From RGIG8748 sp045646525 (lineage in GTDB: Bacteria; Bacillota; Clostridia; UMGS1810): a DNA stretch of 64,000 nucleotides. The stretch spans positions 78,171-142,170 of the forward strand of contig JAZRKX010000038.1 in assembly GCA_045646525.1 (NCBI GenBank), in the 5' to 3' direction. The notes under the pieces are model-generated. The model did not search any database. It was not told where the DNA came from and saw only the letters and a program-made list of their open reading frames with translations. Below, one piece after another: positions 9,030-17,071 of the stretch. How positions within the stretch are numbered: position 1 is the stretch's first letter; every line of letters begins with the position of its first letter. The position numbers and the translations under genes are program-made.

Positions 9030-9389
9030 TTTTTCTAAATATTCTTTAATTTTTATAAATGTCTCTTCGCTTAACACATGTTCTATTTTGCAACTGTCTT
9101 CATATGCCGTTTCGTCCGAAACACCAAGTGACATCAAAACAGTTGCTATAACCTCGTGCCTTTCGTACATGCTTTGCGCTATGTCCATGCCTTTTTCGGT
9201 AAGCGATATTCCGCCGTCGGCATCCACCGTTACATATCCTGCTTCGCGCAGAGATTTCATGGCTACGGAAACGCTTGCTTTTGTAAATTGAAGTTCGTGC
9301 GCTATGTCTACGCTTCGTACAAAGCCTGTCTTTTTCTTCAGCATATATATGGTTTCAAGATAATTCTCCTGAGACTGTTGTATCTTCAT
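9015..9389 (-). CDS. DtxR/MntR-family metal-dependent transcriptional regulator
   Basis: 124 residues. A winged helix-turn-helix (about 20-65) is followed by the helical dimerisation and metal region. Likely metal ligands are E12, H78 (YERHE) and C100-x-x-E103-H104. MntR of B. subtilis has Asp8 and Glu99, where this protein has Asn9 and Cys100. The Cys-x-x-Glu-His pattern is that of the iron-sensing DtxR/IdeR group. The protein is shorter than MntR (142) and ends in GNVK, encoded by the repeat at 8983-9029. ATG 9389 is chosen because the upstream frame (to 9449) runs through the promoter. No metal transporter is adjacent. Confidence 0.88.
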   Translation of the reverse strand: MKIQQSQENYLETIYMLKKKTGFVRSVDIAHELQFTKASVSVAMKSLREAGYVTVDADGGISLTEKGMDIAQSMYERHEVIATVLMSLGVSDETAYEDSCKIEHVLSEETFIKIKEYLEKGNVK

Positions 9390-9404
9390 ACGGCATCTGC
9401 CTTT

Positions 9405-9422
9405 CTTATATGATAATATAAG
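9405..9422. promoter_or_regulatory. Palindromic operator candidate at the dtxR-type promoter
   Basis: Perfect 7-bp dyad CTTATAT-GATA-ATATAAG, beginning at the -10 box of the minus-strand promoter and covering the expected transcription start. Position and symmetry suit autoregulation by the DtxR-type protein; this is inference. Confidence 0.5.
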
Positions 9423-9449
9423 TATATCACATGTTTTAAAAAAAGTCAA
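9421..9449 (-). promoter_or_regulatory. Sigma A-type promoter for the DtxR-type regulator
   Basis: On the minus strand: TTGACT (9449-9444), 17-bp spacer, TATACT (9426-9421), with an upstream TG as extended -10. Confidence 0.8.
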
Positions 9450-9485
9450 AAATATATGTTTTGTATTTGCATGTAGGAGTTTTTA

Positions 9486-9514
9486 TTGAAATGTTTGTAA
9501 ATGTTTGGTATAAT
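9486..9514 (+). promoter_or_regulatory. Sigma A-type promoter for the nnrE-dgt-dnaG-sigA group
   Basis: TTGAAA (9486-9491), 17-bp spacer, TATAAT (9509-9514) with an extended TGG. It lies 63 bp before nnrE. Confidence 0.85.
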
Positions 9515-9577
9515 AAGTTTATAAATTGTTAAATTCCAAGCCTAATGGAGTTTACACTTTTGTAAGGAGAATTAACT

Positions 9578-10261
9578 ATGTGTCTTGCAACATCTGCTCA
9601 TATAAAACAACTTGATAATCTGGCATCGGAAAAATACGGAGTTCCGTTAAGTGAGCTTATGGAAAATGCGGGGAAGAGTATTTTTGATGAAATCAGAGAG
9701 AATTTCTCCGATAAAAAGTTTGCTGTTTTTTGCGGAAAAGGAAATAACGGCGGGGACGGATTTGTTGTTGCAAGACTATTAAAAGCCGACGGGCGTGATG
9801 TTAAGATTTATCTTACTCACGATAAAACCGAGCTTAGTGATACAGCAAAAATAGCCTTTGATAAACTGGAAGATAAAAAAATTGAAATATTAAAAATAAC
9901 AGATGATGTAGATAAGGATGCTGTTATTATTGATGCGCTTTTGGGTATTTCGGTTTCAGGCGCGCCGAGAGGAAATATAAAAACGGCGATAGATAAAATA
10001 ACCTCTATGAATAATACAGTTATTTCTGTTGATATTCCGAGCGGTCTCTCTGCTGATGACGGAAAAGCTTTGGGCAGTGTTGTAAAAGCAGATTATACAT
10101 ATACGCTTGCGCTCGATAAGGTGGGACTTAACACACATCTAGGAAAAGCTCTTTGCGGTCAGAAAAAAGTTCTTGATATAGGGATTCCCAAAGAAGCACT
10201 GTCAGAGCTTAAATTAAACACCCCAAAGCTAAAGGTTGATAAATTGTACATTAAGAGGTGA
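9578..10261 (+). CDS. nnrE: NAD(P)H-hydrate epimerase (YjeF N-terminal domain only)
   Basis: 227 residues forming one YjeF_N domain, with the glycine-rich site GKGNNGGDG and the acidic motif DALLG. The enzyme interconverts R and S forms of hydrated NAD(P)H so that a dehydratase can repair them. Many bacteria carry a fused dehydratase (NnrD) half; it is absent here and not found in the window. Proline codons (CCG) and AT-rich wobble positions differ somewhat from neighbouring genes. AAGGAG precedes the ATG. The gene ends just before dgt, so the two are probably cotranscribed. Confidence 0.9.
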   Translation: MCLATSAHIKQLDNLASEKYGVPLSELMENAGKSIFDEIRENFSDKKFAVFCGKGNNGGDGFVVARLLKADGRDVKIYLTHDKTELSDTAKIAFDKLEDKKIEILKITDDVDKDAVIIDALLGISVSGAPRGNIKTAIDKITSMNNTVISVDIPSGLSADDGKALGSVVKADYTYTLALDKVGLNTHLGKALCGQKKVLDIGIPKEALSELKLNTPKLKVDKLYIKR

Positions 10262-10266
10262 CTGTT

Positions 10267-11262
10267 ATGCTTACAATAAGAGAACAATATGAAAAAGAGG
10301 AGTACAGTCTGCTTTCTGATTTGGCATGCAAATCGGCAGAGAGCAAAGGAAGGCGTGTTCCCGAAGAAAAGTGCGATTTAAGGACGGATTTCTCCCGTGA
10401 CAGAGACAGGATAATCCATTCCAAGTCATTCAGAAGACTTAAGCACAAAACGCAGGTATTCATTCTGGCAGACAATGACCATTTCCGCACACGCCTTACT
10501 CATACTCTGGAGGTTTCTCAGATAGCGCGTACCATATGCCGTGCCCTTAAGCTCAACGAAGACCTTGCAGAAGCTATTGCAATGGGGCATGATTTAGGCC
10601 ATACACCCTTTGGACATTCAGGAGAGAGAGCACTCGACAGATTAAATCCAAACGGCTTCAGACACTACGAACAAAGTGTGCGTGTTGCAGATGTGCTCGA
10701 AAAAGACGGAAAAGGCATGAACTTAACCCATGAGGTAAGAGACGGTATATTAAATCACTCAGGTGCAAGCCTTGCTTCCACAATGGAGGGAGCCGTTATT
10801 AAGTATGCAGACCGTTTTGCATATATAAACCATGATATAGACGATGCCCTGCGAGCAGGGGTTATAAAAAAAGAAGACCTTCCTGTTGAACTTGTATTTT
10901 CCATAGGTGCAAGGCACTCGCAGAGGATAGATTTTCTTATAAAGGATATCGTAACCGAGAGTGCAAAAAACGGCTATGTGTCCATGAGCCACGATGCCGA
11001 AAAGGACATGCTTGCCCTGAGGCAGTTTATGTTCTCCGAGGTATACGAAAAGCTTGCTGTAAAAGACTTTCAGCCCTACATGGTTATAGAAAAGATATAT
11101 AATTATTTTTACAAAAATCCCGAAAAGCTTCCCGAAGAATTTGCAAGTCTTCTTGCAGATTGGGATATTCATACCGTGGTTTGCGATTATATATCTTGTA
11201 TGACGGATAATTACTGTATAAGATTATTTAACGATTTATTTATGCCAAGTCCAAAATTTTAA
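10267..11262 (+). CDS. dgt: dGTPase-like HD-domain deoxynucleoside triphosphohydrolase
   Basis: 331 residues. The HD signature is visible as RLTHTLEVSQIA and GHDLGHTPFGHSGERAL, which provides the metal-binding histidines and the HD pair. It resembles the short Dgt-like proteins encoded just upstream of dnaG in many Clostridia; these hydrolyse dNTPs to nucleoside and triphosphate. ATG 10267 is preferred over GTG 10258 because AAGAGGTG (10253-10260) overlaps the GTG and lies 6 bp before the ATG. The ribosome site lies inside the end of nnrE, suggesting coupling. Confidence 0.88.
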   Translation: MLTIREQYEKEEYSLLSDLACKSAESKGRRVPEEKCDLRTDFSRDRDRIIHSKSFRRLKHKTQVFILADNDHFRTRLTHTLEVSQIARTICRALKLNEDLAEAIAMGHDLGHTPFGHSGERALDRLNPNGFRHYEQSVRVADVLEKDGKGMNLTHEVRDGILNHSGASLASTMEGAVIKYADRFAYINHDIDDALRAGVIKKEDLPVELVFSIGARHSQRIDFLIKDIVTESAKNGYVSMSHDAEKDMLALRQFMFSEVYEKLAVKDFQPYMVIEKIYNYFYKNPEKLPEEFASLLADWDIHTVVCDYISCMTDNYCIRLFNDLFMPSPKF

Positions 11263-11277
11263 AGGGATTTTTTGTTT

Positions 11278-11286
11278 TTTGTCGAA
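11278..11286 (+). promoter_or_regulatory. Candidate Spo0A box upstream of dnaG
   Basis: TTTGTCGAA, an exact match to the core Spo0A-binding sequence known from Bacillus, lies 22 bp before the dnaG start and 15 bp after the dgt stop. One 9-mer can occur by chance, so binding is inferred. Confidence 0.4.
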
Positions 11287-11308
11287 TAGGATATATAGGA
11301 GGATGATT

Positions 11309-13066
11309 ATGCCTTTATATCCTGAATACTTAATACGCGAAGTGGCAGACAAGAACGATATCCGCGACATTATTTCACAATATGTACATCTTAAGAAGGC
11401 GGGAAACTCATATGTAGGACTGTGTCCTTTTCACAATGAGAAGACGCCTTCGTTTTCTGTATCGCCCCAAAAGGGGATATTCCATTGTTTTGGTTGCGGA
11501 GAGGGCGGAAATGTAATCCACTTCATGATGAAAATTGAAAATATGCCGTTTGTGGAAGCTGTGGAAAAGCTGGCGGAACGCGCAGGAATCACACTTCCCA
11601 AACCCACCGACAAAGAAAGCGCAAAACACGCTGTACTTGCCAAGGAAAGAGAAGCCATTTACGAAATAAATCAGGCGGCGGCAGATTATTTTTACAGCAA
11701 CTTAAAAGACGGCAAAAAAGCAGTGGAATACATGAAGATGCGCGCCCTTACAGGTGCCGATGCAAAGAAGTTTTATCTCGGATATGCCAGAGATAGCTGG
11801 GATGCACTGTTTAAGCATCTCACAGGCGCAGGATATCCCGAGAGCCTTATACTTAAGGCAGGGCTTATAAAAAGCGGTGACAACGGCAAATACTATGATT
11901 TCTACCGCGACAGAGTTATGTTTCCCATATTCGATACCCGAAACCGCGTTATAGGCTTTGGAGGAAGAACTCTTGGCGACAGTAAATCAAAGTACTTAAA
12001 TTCGCCCGATACACCTGTGTTCAATAAGAGCCGCAATCTCTACTTTCTCAACGCCGCAAGGCGTGCGGGCAGAGAGTTTGTAATTCTGGTGGAGGGGTAC
12101 ATGGATGTTATCGCCCTTGCCAAAAACGGCTATCTCAATACGGTAGCAACACTCGGAACTGCACTTACCGAAAGTCAGGCAAAGATTCTTGCTTCAGAGT
12201 TCAAAGAGGTCGTCATATGCTACGACAGCGACGGCGCGGGCAGGAAAGCCACCAACAAGGCAATAAGGCTTCTTCGTGCTCACGATGTGGCGATTTCTGT
12301 ACTTAATCTCAAGGACAAAAAGGACCCCGACGAGTATATAAATGCGTTTGGAATCACGAGATTTAATAACTGTGTTTCCAAGCGAAAATCAGATATGATG
12401 TATTTAATGGACACTTTTGAGCAAGACTATGATGTGACCCAAAATTCGCAGAAAGTATCTTTTGTGGCAAGTATTCTTGAATATATGCATCTTATAAGAA
12501 ATCCCGTGGAACTGGATGTGTATGTGGAGGAGCTTTCCAGGAGGACAAAGGTGTCATCCAATGCCATATATTCACAGCTCGGCATTGTAAAGGCGGTGAG
12601 CACCGTCAATACGCAAAACAGGGAGGAAACACCCGATGTAACCATGATTGCCCAGCGCAAGACACCGTTTTCATCGGATGCTGTTTTGGAACGCACAAGA
12701 CAACAGCTTCTTTCCGTTATTATATCCAATCGCATGGTATATAAGCACAGGAAAGAAAAAATATCTCCCGATATTTTCGAAAAAGACATTCACAAAAGGC
12801 TCTTGAACTATATACTGGCATTTTACAGTATAGACAAAAATATAGAGCAATCGCATATACTGGATTTATTTACAGAGGAAGAGGATATAAAAGAGGTTTC
12901 TCTTATTCTTTCTTTGGACAACCGCAGTGACGACGATTTAAAAGCCTTCGACGATTACCTCAGGGTAATAACGGAGAGGGTAAACCGAAAAAACATATTA
13001 AATCAGTTGAATGGGGATAACCCCGATAAAATAAATCTCTTAAACGAAATTATCAAAAACCAATGA
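11309..13066 (+). CDS. dnaG: DNA primase DnaG
   Basis: 585 residues. A CHC2 zinc-binding domain (C39, H42, C60, C63) is followed by the catalytic core with Toprim motifs EGYMDVIAL and YDSDGAGRKA, then a C-terminal helicase-interaction region. It synthesises RNA primers at the replication fork. ATG 11309 is chosen since AGGAGG (11297-11302) lies 6 bp upstream; in-frame TTG 11279 and ATG 11303 are poorly placed. It is followed by sigA in the classical primase-sigma macromolecular synthesis order. Confidence 0.96.
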   Translation: MPLYPEYLIREVADKNDIRDIISQYVHLKKAGNSYVGLCPFHNEKTPSFSVSPQKGIFHCFGCGEGGNVIHFMMKIENMPFVEAVEKLAERAGITLPKPTDKESAKHAVLAKEREAIYEINQAAADYFYSNLKDGKKAVEYMKMRALTGADAKKFYLGYARDSWDALFKHLTGAGYPESLILKAGLIKSGDNGKYYDFYRDRVMFPIFDTRNRVIGFGGRTLGDSKSKYLNSPDTPVFNKSRNLYFLNAARRAGREFVILVEGYMDVIALAKNGYLNTVATLGTALTESQAKILASEFKEVVICYDSDGAGRKATNKAIRLLRAHDVAISVLNLKDKKDPDEYINAFGITRFNNCVSKRKSDMMYLMDTFEQDYDVTQNSQKVSFVASILEYMHLIRNPVELDVYVEELSRRTKVSSNAIYSQLGIVKAVSTVNTQNREETPDVTMIAQRKTPFSSDAVLERTRQQLLSVIISNRMVYKHRKEKISPDIFEKDIHKRLLNYILAFYSIDKNIEQSHILDLFTEEEDIKEVSLILSLDNRSDDDLKAFDDYLRVITERVNRKNILNQLNGDNPDKINLLNEIIKNQ

Positions 13067-13106
13067 TACTTTAAGATTATAAATATCTTGAGGAAGGAGC
13101 ATTAGT

Positions 13107-14195
13107 GTGCAAAAAGAAGAAAAGAAGATAACTGACAAAAAAACCGCTATGCTGGAGCTTGTAGAGCTCGGAAAGAAGAACGGAGTTTTGTCCTTTAAAG
13201 AAATCGAAGAAGCCTTAACGGAATATGATATCGATGTAAAAGATGTGGAGAAATTCTACGAGAGTCTGGAAGCAATGGGCATAGAGCTTGTAAAGGACAT
13301 GGAAAAAGAGCTTCAGGAAATCCAGACCTCCGAAGAGGAGATAGACATATCCGTTCCCGAGGGTATCGGTCTTGATGACCCCGTGCGTATGTACCTTAAG
13401 GATATAGGTAAGGTACCTCTTCTTTCCGCAGAGGAGGAGGTTTACTATGCCGAGCGCATGCATGAGGGCGACGAGGTTGCAAAAAAGAAGCTTGCCGAGG
13501 CAAATCTGCGACTTGTTGTAAGTATAGCCAAAAGATATGTGGGCAGAGGTATGCTCTTTTTGGACCTTATCCAGGAGGGTAATTTAGGTCTTATTAAGGC
13601 TGTAGAAAAGTTTGATTACACCAAGGGCTACAAGTTCAGTACCTATGCAACATGGTGGATAAGACAGGCTATTACAAGAGCCATAGCCGACCAGGCAAGA
13701 ACTATAAGAATACCTGTTCATATGGTAGAAACCATAAATAAGCTCATAAGAGTTTCGAGACAGCTTCTTCAGGAGCTGGGCAGAGAGCCTCATGTGGACG
13801 AAATTGCCAAAGAGATGAACATGAGTAAGGAGCGTGTTCGTGAGATAATGAAGATAGCACAGGAGCCTGTATCTCTGGAAACACCTATAGGCGAAGAAGA
13901 GGACAGTATTCTTGGCGATTTTATTCCCGATAGCGATGCACCCGCACCGTCGGAGATGGCTGCATTTGCACTTCTTAAAGAACAGCTCATATCCGTGCTC
14001 GATACCCTTACACCAAGGGAGGCAAAGGTATTAAAGCTTCGTTTCGGTCTCGATGACGGCAGAAGCCGTACACTGGAAGAGGTGGGTAAGGAATTCAATG
14101 TTACAAGAGAGCGTATAAGACAGATAGAAGCAAAGGCTCTTCGTAAATTAAGACATCCGAGCCGCAGCAAGAAGTTAAAGGATTATCTCGAGTAA
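13107..14195 (+). CDS. sigA: RNA polymerase primary sigma factor SigA/RpoD
   Basis: 362 residues with a short region 1.1 (about 1-75), region 1.2 (DPVRMYLKDIG), regions 2.1-2.4 including YATWWIRQAITR, region 3, and region 4.2 (VTRERIRQIEAKALRKLR). This is the housekeeping sigma factor, and it explains the TTGACA/TATAAT promoters found across the window. The start is a GTG with AAGGAG 7 bp upstream. It is 40 bp after dnaG with no terminator between them. Confidence 0.97.
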   Translation: MQKEEKKITDKKTAMLELVELGKKNGVLSFKEIEEALTEYDIDVKDVEKFYESLEAMGIELVKDMEKELQEIQTSEEEIDISVPEGIGLDDPVRMYLKDIGKVPLLSAEEEVYYAERMHEGDEVAKKKLAEANLRLVVSIAKRYVGRGMLFLDLIQEGNLGLIKAVEKFDYTKGYKFSTYATWWIRQAITRAIADQARTIRIPVHMVETINKLIRVSRQLLQELGREPHVDEIAKEMNMSKERVREIMKIAQEPVSLETPIGEEEDSILGDFIPDSDAPAPSEMAAFALLKEQLISVLDTLTPREAKVLKLRFGLDDGRSRTLEEVGKEFNVTRERIRQIEAKALRKLRHPSRSKKLKDYLE

Positions 14196-14196
14196 T

Positions 14197-14751
14197 ATGT
14201 GGTACGAAAAGATAGAAAAGCTAACCGCGCTTATTATTGCGGCAGCGCTTTTGTCATGCGTTGGAATGTATATAGAAAACCGCAGTACAGATATCGAGAC
14301 ATATGTATCTTCTGGCAAAAAAGCGGAGCGCTTCAAGGTCAGCGTAGAGGGAGAGGTTGTAAATCCGGGACTTTATTCTGTGGAGGAGGGCTCGAGAGTT
14401 TGCGATGTCATATACTCTGCAGGCGGTGTAACTCATTATGCCGATACGGATTTAATAGACCTTGATGCTATTGTTATTAAGGGTTCGCATATAATTATAC
14501 CGAGTATCCTTTCGGAAGATATACCCGATGTTGTGCCTGTTGTAAATATAAATACAGCCGATAAGGATAAGCTCATGCTTATACCGGGTATCGGTGAGGT
14601 AACGGCACAGAGAATTTTGGATTACCGTATAAATAACGGTGAGTTCTCAAAGATTTCGGATATAATGAATGTGCGGGGAATAGGCGAGAAAACATTCGAA
14701 GAAATAAAGGACTACATTATAACCTCGGAAATAAATGATACGGAGGAATAA
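14197..14751 (+). CDS. comEA: Competence protein ComEA (SLBB plus helix-hairpin-helix)
   Basis: 184 residues. An N-terminal membrane anchor (about 8-26), an SLBB-type domain (about 45-105) and a C-terminal pair of helix-hairpin-helix motifs (LMLIPGIGEVTAQRIL and NVRGIGEKTFEEI). ComEA binds incoming DNA outside the membrane and passes it to ComEC, whose gene lies at 44219-46390 rather than adjacent. The ATG is one base after the sigA stop without a clear ribosome site, so translational coupling is likely. Its own 3' end carries the GGAGGAATAA that serves the next gene. Confidence 0.9.
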   Translation: MWYEKIEKLTALIIAAALLSCVGMYIENRSTDIETYVSSGKKAERFKVSVEGEVVNPGLYSVEEGSRVCDVIYSAGGVTHYADTDLIDLDAIVIKGSHIIIPSILSEDIPDVVPVVNINTADKDKLMLIPGIGEVTAQRILDYRINNGEFSKISDIMNVRGIGEKTFEEIKDYIITSEINDTEE

Positions 14752-14754
14752 AAA

Positions 14755-15441
14755 ATGAAAATATTGATTGTGGATGATGAAAAGCTTCTTGTAAAAGGTA
14801 TGAAGTTCAACTTTGAGCAGGACGGCTATACAGTAGAAACAGCATACGACGGTGAGGAAGCGTTAAAGCTTGCTCACGATAAAAATCTGGATATCATAAT
14901 ACTCGACCTTATGCTTCCCAAGATAGACGGACTTTCCGTATGTCAGAAGATAAGGGAATTTTCGAGCATACCGATTATCATGGTAACTGCAAAGACAGAG
15001 GATATGGACAAAATCATGGGTCTCGAATACGGAGCAGACGACTATATCACAAAACCCTTTAATATATTGGAATTAAAGGCAAGGGTAAAGGCAATAATGC
15101 GCCGCATAACACCTGTATCCAAGGACGGAGATCGTTCCAAAATTAAGATGGGTACAGTAGAACTTGACTATAACCAGCGCACCGTTACCATAGAGGGACA
15201 GACGGTAGACCTTACAAGTAAGGAATTCGACCTTATGGACCTTTTGGTGTGCAATCCCGGTAAGGTTTACTCAAGAGAAAATCTTCTTGACCTCATATGG
15301 GGCTATGACTATCCGGGCGATGCAAGAACGGTGGATGTTCATGTAAGGCGTCTTCGCGAGAAGATAGAGCCAAACAGCGCAGAGCCCGTATATCTGCTTA
15401 CAAAGTGGGGAGCTGGTTACTATTTCAAAGATATTACATAA
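14755..15441 (+). CDS. OmpR/PhoB-family response regulator
   Basis: 228 residues. The receiver domain has D8, D9, phosphoacceptor D51 (LDLMLP) and the conserved Lys in YITKPF. A C-terminal winged helix of the OmpR type follows (VDVHVRRLREKIE). Together with the kinase and GerMN lipoprotein downstream it forms a three-gene signalling unit. Its ribosome site lies inside the end of comEA. The signal and target genes are not shown by the sequence. Confidence 0.93.
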   Translation: MKILIVDDEKLLVKGMKFNFEQDGYTVETAYDGEEALKLAHDKNLDIIILDLMLPKIDGLSVCQKIREFSSIPIIMVTAKTEDMDKIMGLEYGADDYITKPFNILELKARVKAIMRRITPVSKDGDRSKIKMGTVELDYNQRTVTIEGQTVDLTSKEFDLMDLLVCNPGKVYSRENLLDLIWGYDYPGDARTVDVHVRRLREKIEPNSAEPVYLLTKWGAGYYFKDIT

Positions 15442-15454
15442 AATCAAAACAAAG

Positions 15455-16516
15455 ATGTCAAGGCGCATCACATTAAGATGCGCCATACTCTATCTTAGCG
15501 TAAGCATACCCGTACTGTTTATAGTAAATGTTGCTATGGCAGCACTTGGTGTTATGCGCACAAACGGCAGTGTGGATATAAAGAGCGCACTTGCGCTTTT
15601 GGCAGATTCCATTGTTGTTACTGCCTTTGCCGTAGCTGCATGCAGCGCGGTTTCGCTTATTACTGTGTCAAAATTAAGAAAGAGAATTGTAGCATATACA
15701 CACACTCTTAAGACCATGGCAGACGATAAGATAAGCGAAAAACTGGATATAGAGGGCGAAGATGAGCTTTCAGACCTTGGCAGCGCTTTTAATGAATTAA
15801 GCGACAGGTTTTCTGTAATAGAAAAGCAAAGAACGGAGTTTGTATCCAATGCATCCCATGAGCTTAAAACCCCCTTAAGTTCTATAAAGCTTATGGCGGA
15901 TTCCATAATACAGACCCCCGATATAGAGATGGACTATGTAAGGGAATTTCTTACGGATATGAACGAAGAGGTAGAGAGACTTAACCGTATTGTAAATAAG
16001 CTTCTTTACATCACCAAGCTCGATACCCTTACAGAAACCATGTCGGGCTCTCTGGAGCTTATTAATCTTAAAGATGTGGTTGCAGGTATTCACAAAAACC
16101 TTATCCCCATAGCAGAAATGGAAGAAAAGGAACTCATCCTCTCTGCTGACGAAGATATTCTCATAATGGCAAACAAGGATATTCTCTGGCAGGCGGTATA
16201 TAATATTTCAGACAACGCCCTTAAGTATACAGGTGATAACGGCAGAGTGGAAATAAGCCTCGTAAAAGAGAAAAAACGCGCCGTAATTATAGTAAAAGAC
16301 AACGGTGTAGGTATTTCTTCCGAGGATGTGCATAGAATATTTGATAGGTTTTACCGTGTAGACAAAGCCCGCAGCCGCGAAACAGGCGGTACAGGACTTG
16401 GACTTTCCATTGCACAGTCTGCAATAGAATTCCACAACGGTGCAATAGAGGTAGAAAGCTCTCCCGGCGAGGGAAGTGAATTCAGAATTATTCTTCCGCT
16501 TGTGGATTGGCTTTAA
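15455..16516 (+). CDS. Membrane sensor histidine kinase
   Basis: 353 residues. Two membrane helices (about 8-32 and 47-70) are separated by a very short outer loop. A HAMP-like linker, the HisKA motif with H135 (NASHELKTPLSS), and the HATPase boxes DNALKYT, VKDNGVGIS and GTGLGLSI follow. The absence of an extracytoplasmic sensor domain suggests that it senses within the membrane or through a partner. The GerMN lipoprotein encoded 16 bp downstream is the obvious candidate. The ATG follows the regulator by 13 bp with only a weak ribosome site. Confidence 0.93.
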   Translation: MSRRITLRCAILYLSVSIPVLFIVNVAMAALGVMRTNGSVDIKSALALLADSIVVTAFAVAACSAVSLITVSKLRKRIVAYTHTLKTMADDKISEKLDIEGEDELSDLGSAFNELSDRFSVIEKQRTEFVSNASHELKTPLSSIKLMADSIIQTPDIEMDYVREFLTDMNEEVERLNRIVNKLLYITKLDTLTETMSGSLELINLKDVVAGIHKNLIPIAEMEEKELILSADEDILIMANKDILWQAVYNISDNALKYTGDNGRVEISLVKEKKRAVIIVKDNGVGISSEDVHRIFDRFYRVDKARSRETGGTGLGLSIAQSAIEFHNGAIEVESSPGEGSEFRIILPLVDWL

Positions 16517-16532
16517 AAAGGAGGATACTGTA

Positions 16533-17063
16533 ATGAAGAAAATGATTGTTTTTTTGATTGCTTTAAGTATGCTTTTTGCCGTCTCCTGTAATTTAAGAGG
16601 GGGTAACAAACCCCAAATCCCTCAAAATGATGACGGTCAAGAGGTAGTAAACACTCCTGCAAAAGATAAGATAACTCTGTATTATACAGACAGCGATGCT
16701 TCGGGACTGTATGCAGAAGTAAGAGAGGTGGATTCTGGTAAATCTGAGGACGCCGCCTTTATAGCAGAGGAGCTTTTAAAGGGCAGCGCAAACACAGAGC
16801 TTATAAATGTAATCCCCGAGGGCACAAGGCTGAATTCATGCACAGTAGAGGACGGACTTTGCACCGTGGATTTGAGTGCCGAGTTTATATCCAAAAACGG
16901 AACTGCAAATGAACAGCTTTCCATATATTCTGTTGTAAACACCCTTTGCCTTTTAGATGATGTAAGTGAGGTAAAATTCCTCATAGACGGCAAGGAAGTA
17001 ATGATTTACGGAAGTTATATTTTTGACGAGCCTTTTAGTGCAGACAGTACAATTATAAAGTAG
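16533..17063 (+). CDS. GerMN-domain lipoprotein
   Basis: 176 residues. A signal peptide with lipobox FAVSC (Cys19) is followed by one GerMN domain (about 45-165) with the typical core LLKGSANTELINVIPEGTRL. GerMN domains occur in spore germination protein GerM and in actinobacterial LpqB, a partner of the MtrB kinase. The position right after a response regulator and kinase resembles the mtrA-mtrB-lpqB order. ATG 16533 has AAAGGAGGA at the right distance, so the longer frame from 16476 is not used. Confidence 0.85.
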   Translation: MKKMIVFLIALSMLFAVSCNLRGGNKPQIPQNDDGQEVVNTPAKDKITLYYTDSDASGLYAEVREVDSGKSEDAAFIAEELLKGSANTELINVIPEGTRLNSCTVEDGLCTVDLSAEFISKNGTANEQLSIYSVVNTLCLLDDVSEVKFLIDGKEVMIYGSYIFDEPFSADSTIIK

Positions 17064-17071
17064 GTTTATAT

